38,772 nucleotides of DNA from Saprospiraceae bacterium (GTDB lineage Bacteria > Bacteroidota > Bacteroidia > Chitinophagales > Saprospiraceae), in assembly GCA_025055285.1 (NCBI GenBank), contig JANWXM010000031.1, positions 1-38,772 on the forward strand, given 5' to 3'. The first letter of the stretch is position 1. Every line of letters starts with the position of its first letter. Shown piece by piece: positions 17,201 to 25,237 of this stretch. A model generated the notes under the pieces. That model did no database searches, was not told the DNA's origin, and saw only the letters and a list, made by a program, of their open reading frames with translations. The translations under genes and the position numbers were made by a program.

Positions 17201-17377
17201 CGAATCCGTTGGAACAGCTACTTCTTAGGGTTTTTGCCTTTGCCTACTAACCATTATGAAAACCGCTTTTATAACTTTGACTATTTAGCAGAGCGCAGTG
17301 AACTTCGCGCCTATTACGCTACTGCTGAACAATGGAAGGCTCATGTACAAGCTCAAACTGCTCATCAGCCCATATGA
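14297..17377 (+). CDS. TIR-domain protein with a long repeated helical C-terminal region
   Basis: 1026 residues from ATG 14297. Residues 1-125 read as a TIR domain: first strand HVYISFHEAD (7-16), a CWNP turn (37-40), ADLFVACLSPYYL (60-72), then RWEVDKAV with Glu80 in the place of the NADase catalytic glutamate, and the strand LQLLVLLVRDAFIP. Residues 175-250 are helical and recall effector-associated (EAD) or death-like folds; 318-366 look TPR-like. From about 450 a helical unit of some 40 residues recurs about five times. I see no signal peptide, membrane helix or ATPase. TIR proteins with such tails often act as NAD-consuming immune effectors, but that role is inferred. No partner gene stands beside it. 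Confidence 0.75.
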   Translation: MWNHKWHVYISFHEADIQTADDFYRYLYHALEGNVVCWNPMEVAEEDYRRKATEFMENQADLFVACLSPYYLDLPNTRWEVDKAVQEYRRRKGALQLLVLLVRDAFIPPILAGFPVTPSPEEPIEGSLISRESQLKRAAARASDLLRGIVRSQRLFPEPEGMPFALTFEDVRERLLVWLRSCDLGPLFELLKQLFHPERTPDELFALEDAFSEWHQQSQHSRLSFEHFQKTMEAIRLDLGHLIHRIEEHRFRENWPTIFALGYYGWAPLPVRPDTPAGLFLPFGEIHIPDMLNLLAQARTNNEAWEGVGTLTLKQQQEFRRHLLLAQDALRAGNYARAHALCEHVRTHLDPQSAQLYEMLLVSFLKKEGPDRIVHDAVYGTGTRLNHVIMYAGRMAEYQHQNKCPCEGGTYNLRATAEALSDALLRLYSTFENDYVLHTGRHRTEVPDNRAAVSRIVQTAMTIYRTIHPYRGFLELAVNEMCNGGKYDYIRRVEIVRDEFRFASHEDFGLESEIREVIGMLEALSHGDDDTLINRQLRENLLFNLRAKRFRLQAQIAEEQRRYVQFTDLRESVLELVDAALLGYKIFGDEGYPDHESFLRFAIEQLLPELLLPVASATPPQAIGNLTWFTLDEHGQLRPHPDCERFRFDVVAVVEKIVRDHAGRAGWMHVRPNLLEAVHQQVVALADQRYADIRKQLEYTDFRRPQPIEARKVIVQCLREWKSAWLALPDRAEPQIQRILLELLGERALMWMQFSPFRLETLPDSVALNYDAVNEMRAALEERPNLLPKEVAFRILNHNLFRRHILPDYQQIPAGDESRRYEVTKLMLEALHQYRDLYADFDLLKFVFDELTLEHKLPWIDITPETGQAVPWSVAMTFGFDPPDILRQIIRQEPERLSSMEARRRIAERRHAEEERRYYREISPVLPENKRPEREIAIGIIRKLKGIFRFYPDPQFLFLAIEELEGRGRIRWNSYFLGFLPLPTNHYENRFYNFDYLAERSELRAYYATAEQWKAHVQAQTAHQPI

Positions 17378-17400
17378 GGCGAAAGTAGGCTCTAGTGCAA

Positions 17401-17976
17401 CTAATCGAAGTGGCAATGTTCTACAAGCGCTTCATAATCAGGGCGGTCCCAGGCATGTTCGTGAATATACGAATGTTTGATCTCGCCCTTGTGCAGCAAA
17501 AACACGCCGGGCATTTGGAAGCCGTCGCCCAAATCATCGCTATGGAAAGCGAAGCCATGCCCTTCTATAATGGCAGCCTGGAAGCCGCGTATCCAATTCA
17601 TCAATCCAAAGAGTTGGTCAGGCCTTCCTCGTCCTAGGCCAAAAGCTGCGTAGTAGCGCTTTTCTGGATCGGAAATATGTTCGACAGGAAACAGCCTGTA
17701 TTTGCGGAAGAAACGCTCGGCAGTTTCTTGGTTGGGCGACATATGAACGAAAACAATTTGTACACCTCTGTTTTGCAGTTTCTTGCGCACTTTGGCAATG
17801 TCCGCCATAGCCTCTCGACAGAATGAACAGCCAAAATGCCTCAGGAAAATAAGCAGCACTGGAGCTTCGTCGGCTAGCTGAGCTAAGCTTTTGCCCGACG
17901 TCATGCTAATCATTTGCTGCCAGATAGCCGATGTGGCGTTTGCATTGGAGGATGGCGATGCGAGCTTGTTAGGCAT
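17401..17976 (-). CDS. Thioredoxin-fold redox protein of the AhpC-like / SelL-related group
   Basis: 191 residues from ATG 17976; a TTG at 17988 abutting the mdh stop would add four residues. APVLLIFLRHFGCSFCREA carries a CxxC active site (Cys50, Cys53) on a thioredoxin fold, followed by VQIVFVHMSP and a cis-Pro-like MPGVFLL segment. This is the AhpC/TSA-like group related to SelL and PRXL2, often annotated as peroxiredoxin-like; substrates are mostly unknown. It follows mdh with 12 bases between and is probably cotranscribed. It converges on the TIR gene with a 23-base gap. No export signal, so cytoplasmic. Confidence 0.82.
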   Translation of the reverse strand: MPNKLASPSSNANATSAIWQQMISMTSGKSLAQLADEAPVLLIFLRHFGCSFCREAMADIAKVRKKLQNRGVQIVFVHMSPNQETAERFFRKYRLFPVEHISDPEKRYYAAFGLGRGRPDQLFGLMNWIRGFQAAIIEGHGFAFHSDDLGDGFQMPGVFLLHKGEIKHSYIHEHAWDRPDYEALVEHCHFD

Positions 17977-17988
17977 ATGCACGCGCAA

Positions 17989-18930
17989 TTAGAGGATATT
18001 CATCGTGTTCAAAACATTAACTACTTCGCGCACAGCGGCTGCGGATTTGTGCAGTAGAGCCATCTCTTCTTCATTTAGTTGAAGTTCAATGATCTGATGT
18101 ATACCTTCACGCCCTAATTTGACTGGTGCACCTACAAAGAGGTCGTCAATCCCATATTGCCCACGTAAGCGTACGCAACAGGGGTATATGCGGTTTTCGT
18201 TTTTGAGGATGGATACGGCCATTTGTGCAGCAGCAGCGCCAGGGGCGTACCATGCCGAAGTACCCATGAGGTTAACTAACTCGCCGCCGCCAAACTTCGT
18301 GCGCTCGATAATTGCGTGAAGGCGCTCGGGAGCTACTAATTCGGTGACTGGTATGCCGCTAACGCTTGTGTAGCGAGGCAGGGGTACCATAGTATCGCCA
18401 TGACCGCCCATGAGCATAGCAGAGATATCTTTTGGAGAACAGCCAATTTCCTCGGCCAGAAAGGCGCGATAGCGCGCTGTATCGAGTACACCAGCCATAC
18501 CCAGTACGCGGCGGTCACTGAGGCCAGAGGCTTTCCACGCAGCATATGTCATTACATCTAAGGGGTTCGATACCACAATAATGATGGGATTAGCCGAATA
18601 TTTGAGCACCTCGCGCGTTACGCCTACGACGATGTTGGCATTGGTGCTGATCAAGTCGTCGCGGCTCATTCCCGGTTTGCGCGGAATACCTGCTGTAATG
18701 ATCACAATGTCAGACTCTGCCGTCAGTGGATAGGCGTCGTTGCCGCCACCTATTACGCGGGTAGAATAACCATCAATAGGAGCTTGTTGCCAAATATCCA
18801 GGGCTTTGCCTTTAGATGCTCCTTCTACAATGTCAATGAGAACAATCTCATTGCAAATGTCTTCATGAGCCAATACGTTGGCACACGTTGCGCCGACATT
18901 TCCAGCACCAATAACAGTAACTTTACTCAT
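17989..18930 (-). CDS. mdh: Malate dehydrogenase
   Basis: 313 residues of the LDH-like malate dehydrogenase group, oxidising malate to oxaloacetate with NAD in the TCA cycle. NAD-binding GAGNVG (8-13), acidic LIDI strand end at Asp33, malate-specific Arg84 and Arg90 in IPRKPGMSRDD, substrate Arg153 and catalytic His177 in GGHGDT are all present. Length matches the family. It leads a two-gene unit with the CxxC thioredoxin-fold gene. Confidence 0.96.
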   Translation of the reverse strand: MSKVTVIGAGNVGATCANVLAHEDICNEIVLIDIVEGASKGKALDIWQQAPIDGYSTRVIGGGNDAYPLTAESDIVIITAGIPRKPGMSRDDLISTNANIVVGVTREVLKYSANPIIIVVSNPLDVMTYAAWKASGLSDRRVLGMAGVLDTARYRAFLAEEIGCSPKDISAMLMGGHGDTMVPLPRYTSVSGIPVTELVAPERLHAIIERTKFGGGELVNLMGTSAWYAPGAAAAQMAVSILKNENRIYPCCVRLRGQYGIDDLFVGAPVKLGREGIHQIIELQLNEEEMALLHKSAAAVREVVNVLNTMNIL

Positions 18931-18959
18931 TTTCTACAAAATGAATTGTTTTGATGCAG

Positions 18960-18967
18960 CAAAGGTA
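18960..18967 (-). promoter_or_regulatory. Probable -7 element for mdh
   Basis: TACCTTTG on the minus strand, 29 bases before the mdh ATG. A TTG stands only 12 bases above it, shorter than the usual 19, so the -33 element is not convincing. Confidence 0.4.
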
Positions 18968-19103
18968 TGGCTCATGGATCAAATTTGTTTATCTTCCAAC
19001 ATACTATGGAGCATAGGAAAGCAATTAGTCTCTTTTATGAAGAAAAGATAGATCTTTATAACAGAAAATTCGACTGTCGGGTTTCCACTTTGGCAAAGTT
19101 CAT

Positions 19104-20009
19104 CTAGCGCGGGATAGAAACGGCTTTGCGCAATCGCGCGAAGCCAGAGAAATTGCCATAGCCTCCTCGCACATTGTTGTACAAGGCATCAGGGTCATTA
19201 AAAGGAGAGCCTTGAGTAGCAAGGGAAAGGTGATAACGATAATAAGCTTCAGAAAGCGTGCGCCATTCTAAGAAAAGGGAGTCGGGTCTTTCTCTAGCAG
19301 GATCATAAGGAATGATGACTTCTAGATCTAATTTTCCGTGGTCTTTTCCTCCTTCGCTCCAATAGCTTTCTTTGATCAAAGTCAGTCCTTCGGGCGTCGT
19401 CTCAGAGAGGGCGAGCACTCGGCCGCTGGCCAGAAAGCGGCTGGCTCTAACTTCGCTGCTTCCTTGACCTTTATACAACTTATGGCGAATGCAAAAGGCG
19501 AAATAACGGCGCTCGTGAGGCAAGTCCTTTAAGAGTATGGATATGGGTATTCGTGCGATCCATTTGCCCTCGGCAGGTTCTGGCGTAAATCGAATGTTGC
19601 TTTCCCTAACCAGAAGGTACACATCCGAAACGCCTTCGGGAATTGTATCCGAGGCCCAAGCAGTTTCCATTCCCGGTACGCGGACAGTTAGAGTGTAGCG
19701 CACGCCCTTTTTTAGCACGTTTTGGCTCTTCCATGCTATGCCACTGTCCAGAGTAAGATAAGGCAAAAGGCGGTCGGGGAGGTTTCCTTCAGCAGCCAGG
19801 GTAACTTCTGCATTCGAGGACAAGGCAGGAATCTCTTGAGCTGTGATAGGGCGGCTCACCGACAAATAAACAGTCAGCGGTTCATCGGCGGTAAAGTGGC
19901 TGGTAATGACTACTTTAGGGGCTTCTGTGAAAGGCAACTCGATGTAAGCATCGTCTGCACAACCTAGGAGTACCCACAAAGACAAAAACCCCGGGAGACA
20001 CTTTATCAT
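19104..20009 (-). CDS. DUF4249 outer-membrane-associated lipoprotein
   Basis: 301 residues with a lipoprotein signal (FLSLWVLLGCADD, lipobox LLGC, Cys near residue 17). The mature part has the DUF4249 pattern: KVVITSHFTADEPLTVYLS near the start, an Ig-like A-E-V-T-L strand, YTLTVRVPG, and late LFLEWRTLSEAYYRYH. This family is specific to Bacteroidetes and is nearly always encoded after a TonB-dependent receptor, as here (20-base gap), so it probably acts on the outer membrane with that receptor. Its molecular role is unknown. Confidence 0.88.
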   Translation of the reverse strand: MIKCLPGFLSLWVLLGCADDAYIELPFTEAPKVVITSHFTADEPLTVYLSVSRPITAQEIPALSSNAEVTLAAEGNLPDRLLPYLTLDSGIAWKSQNVLKKGVRYTLTVRVPGMETAWASDTIPEGVSDVYLLVRESNIRFTPEPAEGKWIARIPISILLKDLPHERRYFAFCIRHKLYKGQGSSEVRASRFLASGRVLALSETTPEGLTLIKESYWSEGGKDHGKLDLEVIIPYDPARERPDSLFLEWRTLSEAYYRYHLSLATQGSPFNDPDALYNNVRGGYGNFSGFARLRKAVSIPR

Positions 20010-20029
20010 GACGACACAAGCTGTTCGTT

Positions 20030-22750
20030 TTAGAATTTTAAGGTATAACGGAACTCAGGTAATATGGGCAACAATGCATATCGTACAGCCCTTACCTTTT
20101 GCGAGCTTTCATCTGTATCGGCGCTATCAAGGTAAAGAAAGAAAGGATTAACGCGATTATAAAGGTTGTAAGCGCCTAAGCGAATTTCATGTTTAAGACT
20201 AATGCCCTGGAAGTAGAGTCTAAACGAGAGGTCTAGTCGATGATAATTGGGCAAGCGATAATTGTTTACCTTGCTATAGGCAAGCACTTCGAGTGGTCGA
20301 GCTTCTGCCTCTTGAGTTTGATGGCGGAATTTTACTCCTGTAAGTGTGATCGGGTTACCTGTAGCATATGCCCATTGCATTTGTGCTTCTAGCCATGGCA
20401 TGAGGCGTTGTTGGATGCTTATGTTTAAAGCATGTGGGCGGTCAAATCGAAAGGGAAAAGGCTCGCCATTGTTTAGCTCGGCAAATTGCCTTATTGCTCG
20501 AGACCACGTATAGGCGGCTCCAAGGGTAGTATGTTTGAAGCGCTTTTCAGCCATTAGTTCTATTCCTCTTGCCCAGCCTCGTCCTGTTAGGATGCGATTT
20601 TCCCAGCCGCTAGCGTCTTCTGCTCCTGCTATCAATAAGGCAGAGGTGGACGACCTAAATGTCAGCACGCGCGACAGGTGGCGGTAATAGCCTTCTATGC
20701 TGAGCAACCAGGTTGGGTATACTAGGGCAACGCCTGCGGAAGTTTGCCAAGTTTCTTCCGGTAGCATGCGCCCCATAGTGGGCACCCATAATTCAAAGGG
20801 CAAAGCGAGGTTAAATGTTCCTACCTGATGTAGAAATTGACCAGCATGATGGACACCTGCCCAAATTTTACTGTGTTTCGAAATTCGATAAGCTGCGCGC
20901 AAACGCGGCTGAGCGAGGCGGTAAACGCGATTGTTGATGAGGAAAGAACCAAGGTGAAAACCAGCCTCCAAAAGGCCCTGATCGCTAAACTCCCAACTGA
21001 TGTCTCCATATAGGGTAATCTCGTCTCCCTTTATTCGTTGGCGATTGGATAGCGCCTTTCTCAGCGAATCGGTCAGCAATGTTGACTGCCAGGGGAACAA
21101 AAAACTGACGGATAGTGCGCCAGGTTTAAAGGTTTGAAAAGCGTATGAAAGTCCAGCGCGAACTGTCACTCGATTGTATGGTCGAAATTCCGCATCAAAA
21201 TGCCCTGAATAGTCTGTAATAAGTGTCTGATAGCGCTGGATATACCCTATAGATTTTCCTTTTGGTGCATTTAAGGAAAACTGGGTCGAGTTTAAATATT
21301 GTTGACTCTCATAATAAAATTGGCTATACCGCAGCCCTAACCGGGCAAAGATCCCGTTTCCAAAGACGTAATTCCACCGCAATGCCACGATATCGTTTCC
21401 CCAATTTACGTCCAACTTGATACTGTCAATTAGGACAGCGTTTAAGGAAGAATACGACTGCAGGAAATTCCGTCGGAACAGGTCTCCTCCGGAATACGTA
21501 CTAAGGTGTAAATAACTGCGAGGAGAGACCTGGTAACTCGCCTTGGCAATGACGTCATAGAAGCGGTATTTGATGTTATTTTTTCTCCAAAAAACGGAAT
21601 CTTTGTAGGCGTTGCCCAGTAGTAGCTGCCACAATTCCAGAGGTGTTCGTCGAATGCTGACGAGAAAAGAATTTTTGTTTTCGTCAACACTCCCTCGTTT
21701 GAATAAGCCCTTCAAAAAGGGCCCTTCGAGCATGACGGAAGCTGCGAGTAATCCTATCGAGACCTCTGAGTTGTAGCGGTGAGGATTGCCATCGCGCAAA
21801 CGCACATCGAGCACCGATGATGCTCTTCCGCCGTAGCGGGCCGGAAAATCACCTTTCCACAGTTGCACATGATTAACTGCCGAAGGTGGAAAGATAGACA
21901 TTAAGCCCAAGCCATGCGCCGGATTATATACAGGCACATCATCGAGAAGAAAGAGGTTTTGGTCGGCGTTTCCGCCGCGAATGTGCAAGCCACCTAACCC
22001 ATCTACTCCAGCTAAGACACCCGGGTGCAGGGCAACGTGCCGCAATACGTCGGGCTCGCCTCCTAGGGTTGTGCTCGAATTTATGGTTTGGGTGAGAAAA
22101 CGCCGGCCGCTTTCTAAGTCTAATACAGAGGAAGTTCCTTTTTTAGTCATGGAACGGACGACAATCTCGGGCAAAGTGGCTTCAGGAACTAACCGAAGGT
22201 GAAGGTATTTGTCTTCTAGTATCTTTACCAACGCGATGAGTGGGCGATGTCCGACGTAATCCGCCCGTATTTGATACTCTCCTTCGTGTACTCTGAAGCA
22301 GAAGAAGCCGTATTCGTTAGTAATGGCACCTATACTTGTTCCAGAAGTGTCCGATACCCTTACAGTAGCACCGATGAGCCACTCACCGCTTTCTGCATCG
22401 GAAATGCGTCCGCTAAGCGTGTATTCATACAAGGGTCGGAAGAGCACAAGATTTTCATGCCACTCTATTTTTGTTCGAGCACAAGCGGTTAAGCGCTTCA
22501 ACACGGCTCCAAGGGGCTCATTTAGGATGTCCACGCTAACTCGCTGACAAGTAGAGAACAGTTGAGGTGAGTAACTCATGTTGAGATGATAGCGCCTTCT
22601 CAAGTCTTGAAGAATGGCCGTCACCTCGCAGTCTCGACATTGAATGGTTATGGGCTGTTCTGGAGAGGTTGTCTGAGCAACTCCTTCACTATGCACTCCA
22701 GCCAAAGAAAGACCCACCAGCCAACAATACGATAGAAAGCGGACGTACAT
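20030..22750 (-). CDS. TonB-dependent receptor with STN and carboxypeptidase-like N-terminal domains
   Basis: 906 residues. Signal peptide (1-26), an STN/secretin domain (about 34-90, ITIQCRDCEVTAILQDLRR), a carboxypeptidase-D-regulatory-like beta domain (about 110-190), a plug (about 225-320, LHIRGGNADQNLFLLDDVPV) and a 22-strand type barrel ending in aromatic YTLKF. The STN domain usually talks to a FecR-type anti-sigma factor, but none is adjacent; the ECF/anti-sigma pair at 3056-4248 is far away and of another type. Cotranscribed with the DUF4249 lipoprotein. Substrate unknown. Confidence 0.93.
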   Translation of the reverse strand: MYVRFLSYCWLVGLSLAGVHSEGVAQTTSPEQPITIQCRDCEVTAILQDLRRRYHLNMSYSPQLFSTCQRVSVDILNEPLGAVLKRLTACARTKIEWHENLVLFRPLYEYTLSGRISDAESGEWLIGATVRVSDTSGTSIGAITNEYGFFCFRVHEGEYQIRADYVGHRPLIALVKILEDKYLHLRLVPEATLPEIVVRSMTKKGTSSVLDLESGRRFLTQTINSSTTLGGEPDVLRHVALHPGVLAGVDGLGGLHIRGGNADQNLFLLDDVPVYNPAHGLGLMSIFPPSAVNHVQLWKGDFPARYGGRASSVLDVRLRDGNPHRYNSEVSIGLLAASVMLEGPFLKGLFKRGSVDENKNSFLVSIRRTPLELWQLLLGNAYKDSVFWRKNNIKYRFYDVIAKASYQVSPRSYLHLSTYSGGDLFRRNFLQSYSSLNAVLIDSIKLDVNWGNDIVALRWNYVFGNGIFARLGLRYSQFYYESQQYLNSTQFSLNAPKGKSIGYIQRYQTLITDYSGHFDAEFRPYNRVTVRAGLSYAFQTFKPGALSVSFLFPWQSTLLTDSLRKALSNRQRIKGDEITLYGDISWEFSDQGLLEAGFHLGSFLINNRVYRLAQPRLRAAYRISKHSKIWAGVHHAGQFLHQVGTFNLALPFELWVPTMGRMLPEETWQTSAGVALVYPTWLLSIEGYYRHLSRVLTFRSSTSALLIAGAEDASGWENRILTGRGWARGIELMAEKRFKHTTLGAAYTWSRAIRQFAELNNGEPFPFRFDRPHALNISIQQRLMPWLEAQMQWAYATGNPITLTGVKFRHQTQEAEARPLEVLAYSKVNNYRLPNYHRLDLSFRLYFQGISLKHEIRLGAYNLYNRVNPFFLYLDSADTDESSQKVRAVRYALLPILPEFRYTLKF

Positions 22751-23038
22751 GCCAACAGATTAGAGCCCTAAAATTAGAGTCTCGATGAATTTCTCCAAAT
22801 TACAACTCGAAAAAATCGCCTCACGAGAGCAACAAGGTAGGGTCTATTCGTCTTTTCTGCCAGAGGATGACCTAGCGCATGCCTGATTGCGACTCGGTTT
22901 CACTACTGGGGCTTCGGAGTTAATTGTTAATTGGTTTGTCATCGGCTAACCGCGATTTTTGATCGACTAATGTTTCGCCTTCAATTGCAAATTATTTCCT
23001 GAGTTTTGCAACGTTTGCGTTCGTAGTGATTTCCATTT
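22751..23038. other. Intergenic region upstream of the TonB receptor
   Basis: About 290 bases between two minus-strand genes. No open frame, no clear hairpin with T-tract and no full TAnnTTTG match on the minus strand (TACCTTG near 22834 is one base short). It should contain the receptor promoter. Confidence 0.4.
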
Positions 23039-24475
23039 TTACTCATTTCCCAGCAACGCCTGAAACCACCGACCAGAGTCTTTCATAATTCGCTTTTGCG
23101 TGGTAAAATCTACGTACACTAAACCAAAGCGAGGGCGGTAACCTTCTGCCCATTCAAAATTGTCCAACAGCGTCCAGGCGAAATAGCCTGTTACAGGGGC
23201 ACCGGCTCGCTTGGCGCGAAGCACCTGACCGAGGTATTGCTCAAAAAAACGCACACGCCGGCGGTCGTGCACGGCGTCGCCCATGGGTTCATCTGGAAAG
23301 GCGGCACCATTTTCGGTGATGACAATTTGTTTTACGCCTGGATAGGCGGCAAATTGCTGGATGATGCGATAGATCCCTTCGGGATAAACCTCCCAGCCCA
23401 TGTCGGTAATGTTTTCAGGCGATATACCGCGTTTGTGCGGCGGTACTTCTTTGGCCCACAGGTAAGGCGGAAAGAGCGCCTTTTTGGCTACCATTCGGAA
23501 GTAATTTTGAAGGCCAATGAAGTCGAAGTCGAAGCGCAGCTGTTCGTCGTCCCCTGGCCGCATGTATTTTTCCAATTTTTCCATAGCCTTCAGGCCTTTA
23601 GGATAGCCCATGCCCAGGGCTGGTTCGATAAAGAGGCGGTTGAACAGGATGTCGAAACGCTGCGCTGCCCGTTGGTCCTTTTCCCTAGGAGTAGCAGGGT
23701 CGATGGGAGAGCAAGAGAAGGTTGTGCCGACGTATGCATGAGACACGTTTTGCCGCACGATGCGCCCTCCCTGTGCTTGGCATAGGGCTGCATGATGAAC
23801 GGCCGGCAGAAAGTGGTTCAATCCTCTCTTGCCAGGGGCATGAAAACCAGCGAAATAACCTGCTGCGGTAAAGACGACGGGTTCGTTGAGGATCATCCAG
23901 CGCTTAACTCGATCACCTAGTGCTCGTGTGCACAGGTCGGTGTAATCTGAAAACCAACCTACGACATCGCGATTCGTCCAGCCACCGCGGTCTTCCAGGG
24001 CTTGAGGCAGGTCCCAGTGGTAAAGTGTTATCCAAGGTTCTATGCCTAGGCGTAAGCATTCGTCCGTCAATCGCCGATAAAAGTCGAGGCCCTTCTCGTT
24101 GACCTTGCCTGTGCCTTGAGGCAAGATGCGCGTCCAGGCAATGGAGAATCGAAAAGCACTCATATTCATGGCGCGCAGGAGGCGCAAGTCCTCCGGATAG
24201 CGATGGTAAAAGTCACATGCTACGTCACCGGTCTCGTTCGTTTTTATGTTTCCTTTTCGGTGACTGAAAGTATCCCAAATCGATGGGCCGCGTCCATCTT
24301 CGCGGACGGCACCTTCAATTTGATAAGCGGATGTGGCAGCTCCCCAGACAAAATTTTCGCCAAAATCAGCTCGCCGAAAATCTGTAATTAAGGGAGTTAA
24401 ACTTTGTAGCGACCGAGGAAAGAGAGAAGCCAACGCACTTGCGCTTATGAGGCGTAAGAAAGACTTTCGATCCAT
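23039..24475 (-). CDS. Glycoside hydrolase family 1 beta-glucosidase, apparently exported
   Basis: 478 residues from ATG 24475. The GH1 barrel is complete: NFVWGAATSAYQIEGA, acid/base Glu198 in ILNEP, nucleophile Glu388 in ITENG, and the aglycone-side WTLLDNFEWAEGY near the end. It should hydrolyse beta-glucosides or cello-oligosaccharides with retention. Unlike most bacterial GH1 enzymes it starts with a signal-like stretch, MDRKSFLRLISASALASLF, so it is probably periplasmic; this lacks a twin arginine although the spacing resembles a Tat leader. A start at 24505 would add ten residues before it and is less likely. Confidence 0.93.
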   Translation of the reverse strand: MDRKSFLRLISASALASLFPRSLQSLTPLITDFRRADFGENFVWGAATSAYQIEGAVREDGRGPSIWDTFSHRKGNIKTNETGDVACDFYHRYPEDLRLLRAMNMSAFRFSIAWTRILPQGTGKVNEKGLDFYRRLTDECLRLGIEPWITLYHWDLPQALEDRGGWTNRDVVGWFSDYTDLCTRALGDRVKRWMILNEPVVFTAAGYFAGFHAPGKRGLNHFLPAVHHAALCQAQGGRIVRQNVSHAYVGTTFSCSPIDPATPREKDQRAAQRFDILFNRLFIEPALGMGYPKGLKAMEKLEKYMRPGDDEQLRFDFDFIGLQNYFRMVAKKALFPPYLWAKEVPPHKRGISPENITDMGWEVYPEGIYRIIQQFAAYPGVKQIVITENGAAFPDEPMGDAVHDRRRVRFFEQYLGQVLRAKRAGAPVTGYFAWTLLDNFEWAEGYRPRFGLVYVDFTTQKRIMKDSGRWFQALLGNE

Positions 24476-24585
24476 GAATTCGACATGTTTAAAAGGAATG
24501 GCCAAATTTTAAGCAAAAATATTACTCCGCAACGTGCAACCGGATTGAACTCTGACTGTTGCTAAAAAAGTAAAATTCAGCGGTC

Positions 24586-25182
24586 ATGTTTAGAGTATTG
24601 ATAGGAATTTGCACCCTTTGTGTTGGACTATTGAGTTGTTTCGATGCTCATCAAGTCACCTCTCGCCCTCCCACAGTCAAGGCCAAAAGTGGACTTCTAC
24701 AGCAACCGCCCTCTTTTTATCAGTTCACAGTCAATACCCTTGACGGCCAGCCCGTCTCAATGGAACGCTTTCGCGGCAAGAAAATCGTCGTACTCAATGT
24801 GGCTTCTAGGTGTGGGTATACGCCTCAGTATGCCGACTGGGAAAATTTTTACCGCAAACACAAGGAGCGTGTTGTTGTGTTAGGTTTTCCTTGCAATGAT
24901 TTTATGGGTCAGGAACCTGGCACAGCGAAGGAGATCGCCGAATTTTGTCGGAAAAACTATGGCGTCACTTTTCCAATGTTCGAAAAGGTACATGTCAAAG
25001 GCTCAGCTAAGGCGCCCATATATCGTTGGCTGACAGGCCCTCAACAAAATGGTTGGAACAGCCAGGAGCCGACGTGGAACTTTTGCAAGTATCTGCTCAA
25101 CGAATCGGGCGAATTGACTCATTTCTTCGGACCTAAAGTAAAGCCCGATAGTCCGGAATTTCTTGAGGCTTTAGGTCTTTAG
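24586..25182 (+). CDS. Glutathione peroxidase family lipoprotein
   Basis: 198 residues. N-terminal lipoprotein signal with lipobox LLSC (Cys18), so probably anchored in the envelope. The catalytic region is NVASRCGYTPQY with peroxidatic Cys76, then GFPCNDFMGQEPG (Gln109) and WNF (Trp164, Asn165), the conserved glutathione peroxidase set with Cys in place of selenocysteine. Such bacterial members normally use thioredoxin more than glutathione. It detoxifies hydrogen peroxide or lipid peroxides. Transcribed divergently from the beta-glucosidase; no partner gene alongside. Confidence 0.92.
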   Translation: MFRVLIGICTLCVGLLSCFDAHQVTSRPPTVKAKSGLLQQPPSFYQFTVNTLDGQPVSMERFRGKKIVVLNVASRCGYTPQYADWENFYRKHKERVVVLGFPCNDFMGQEPGTAKEIAEFCRKNYGVTFPMFEKVHVKGSAKAPIYRWLTGPQQNGWNSQEPTWNFCKYLLNESGELTHFFGPKVKPDSPEFLEALGL

Positions 25183-25211
25183 CGTTTGCCGGCCGACTTT
25201 GGGCTTTGTCG

Positions 25212-25235
25212 ACCCTTTCTGAATATCTGAAGGGT
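25212..25235. terminator. Hairpin between converging gpx and glycerophosphodiesterase genes
   Basis: ACCCTT (25212-25217) and AAGGGT (25230-25235) form a 6-bp stem with a 12-base loop. The T-rich run CTTGACTTTTTC starts several bases later, so it is a weak plus-strand terminator at best. Confidence 0.35.
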
Positions 25236-25237
25236 TG

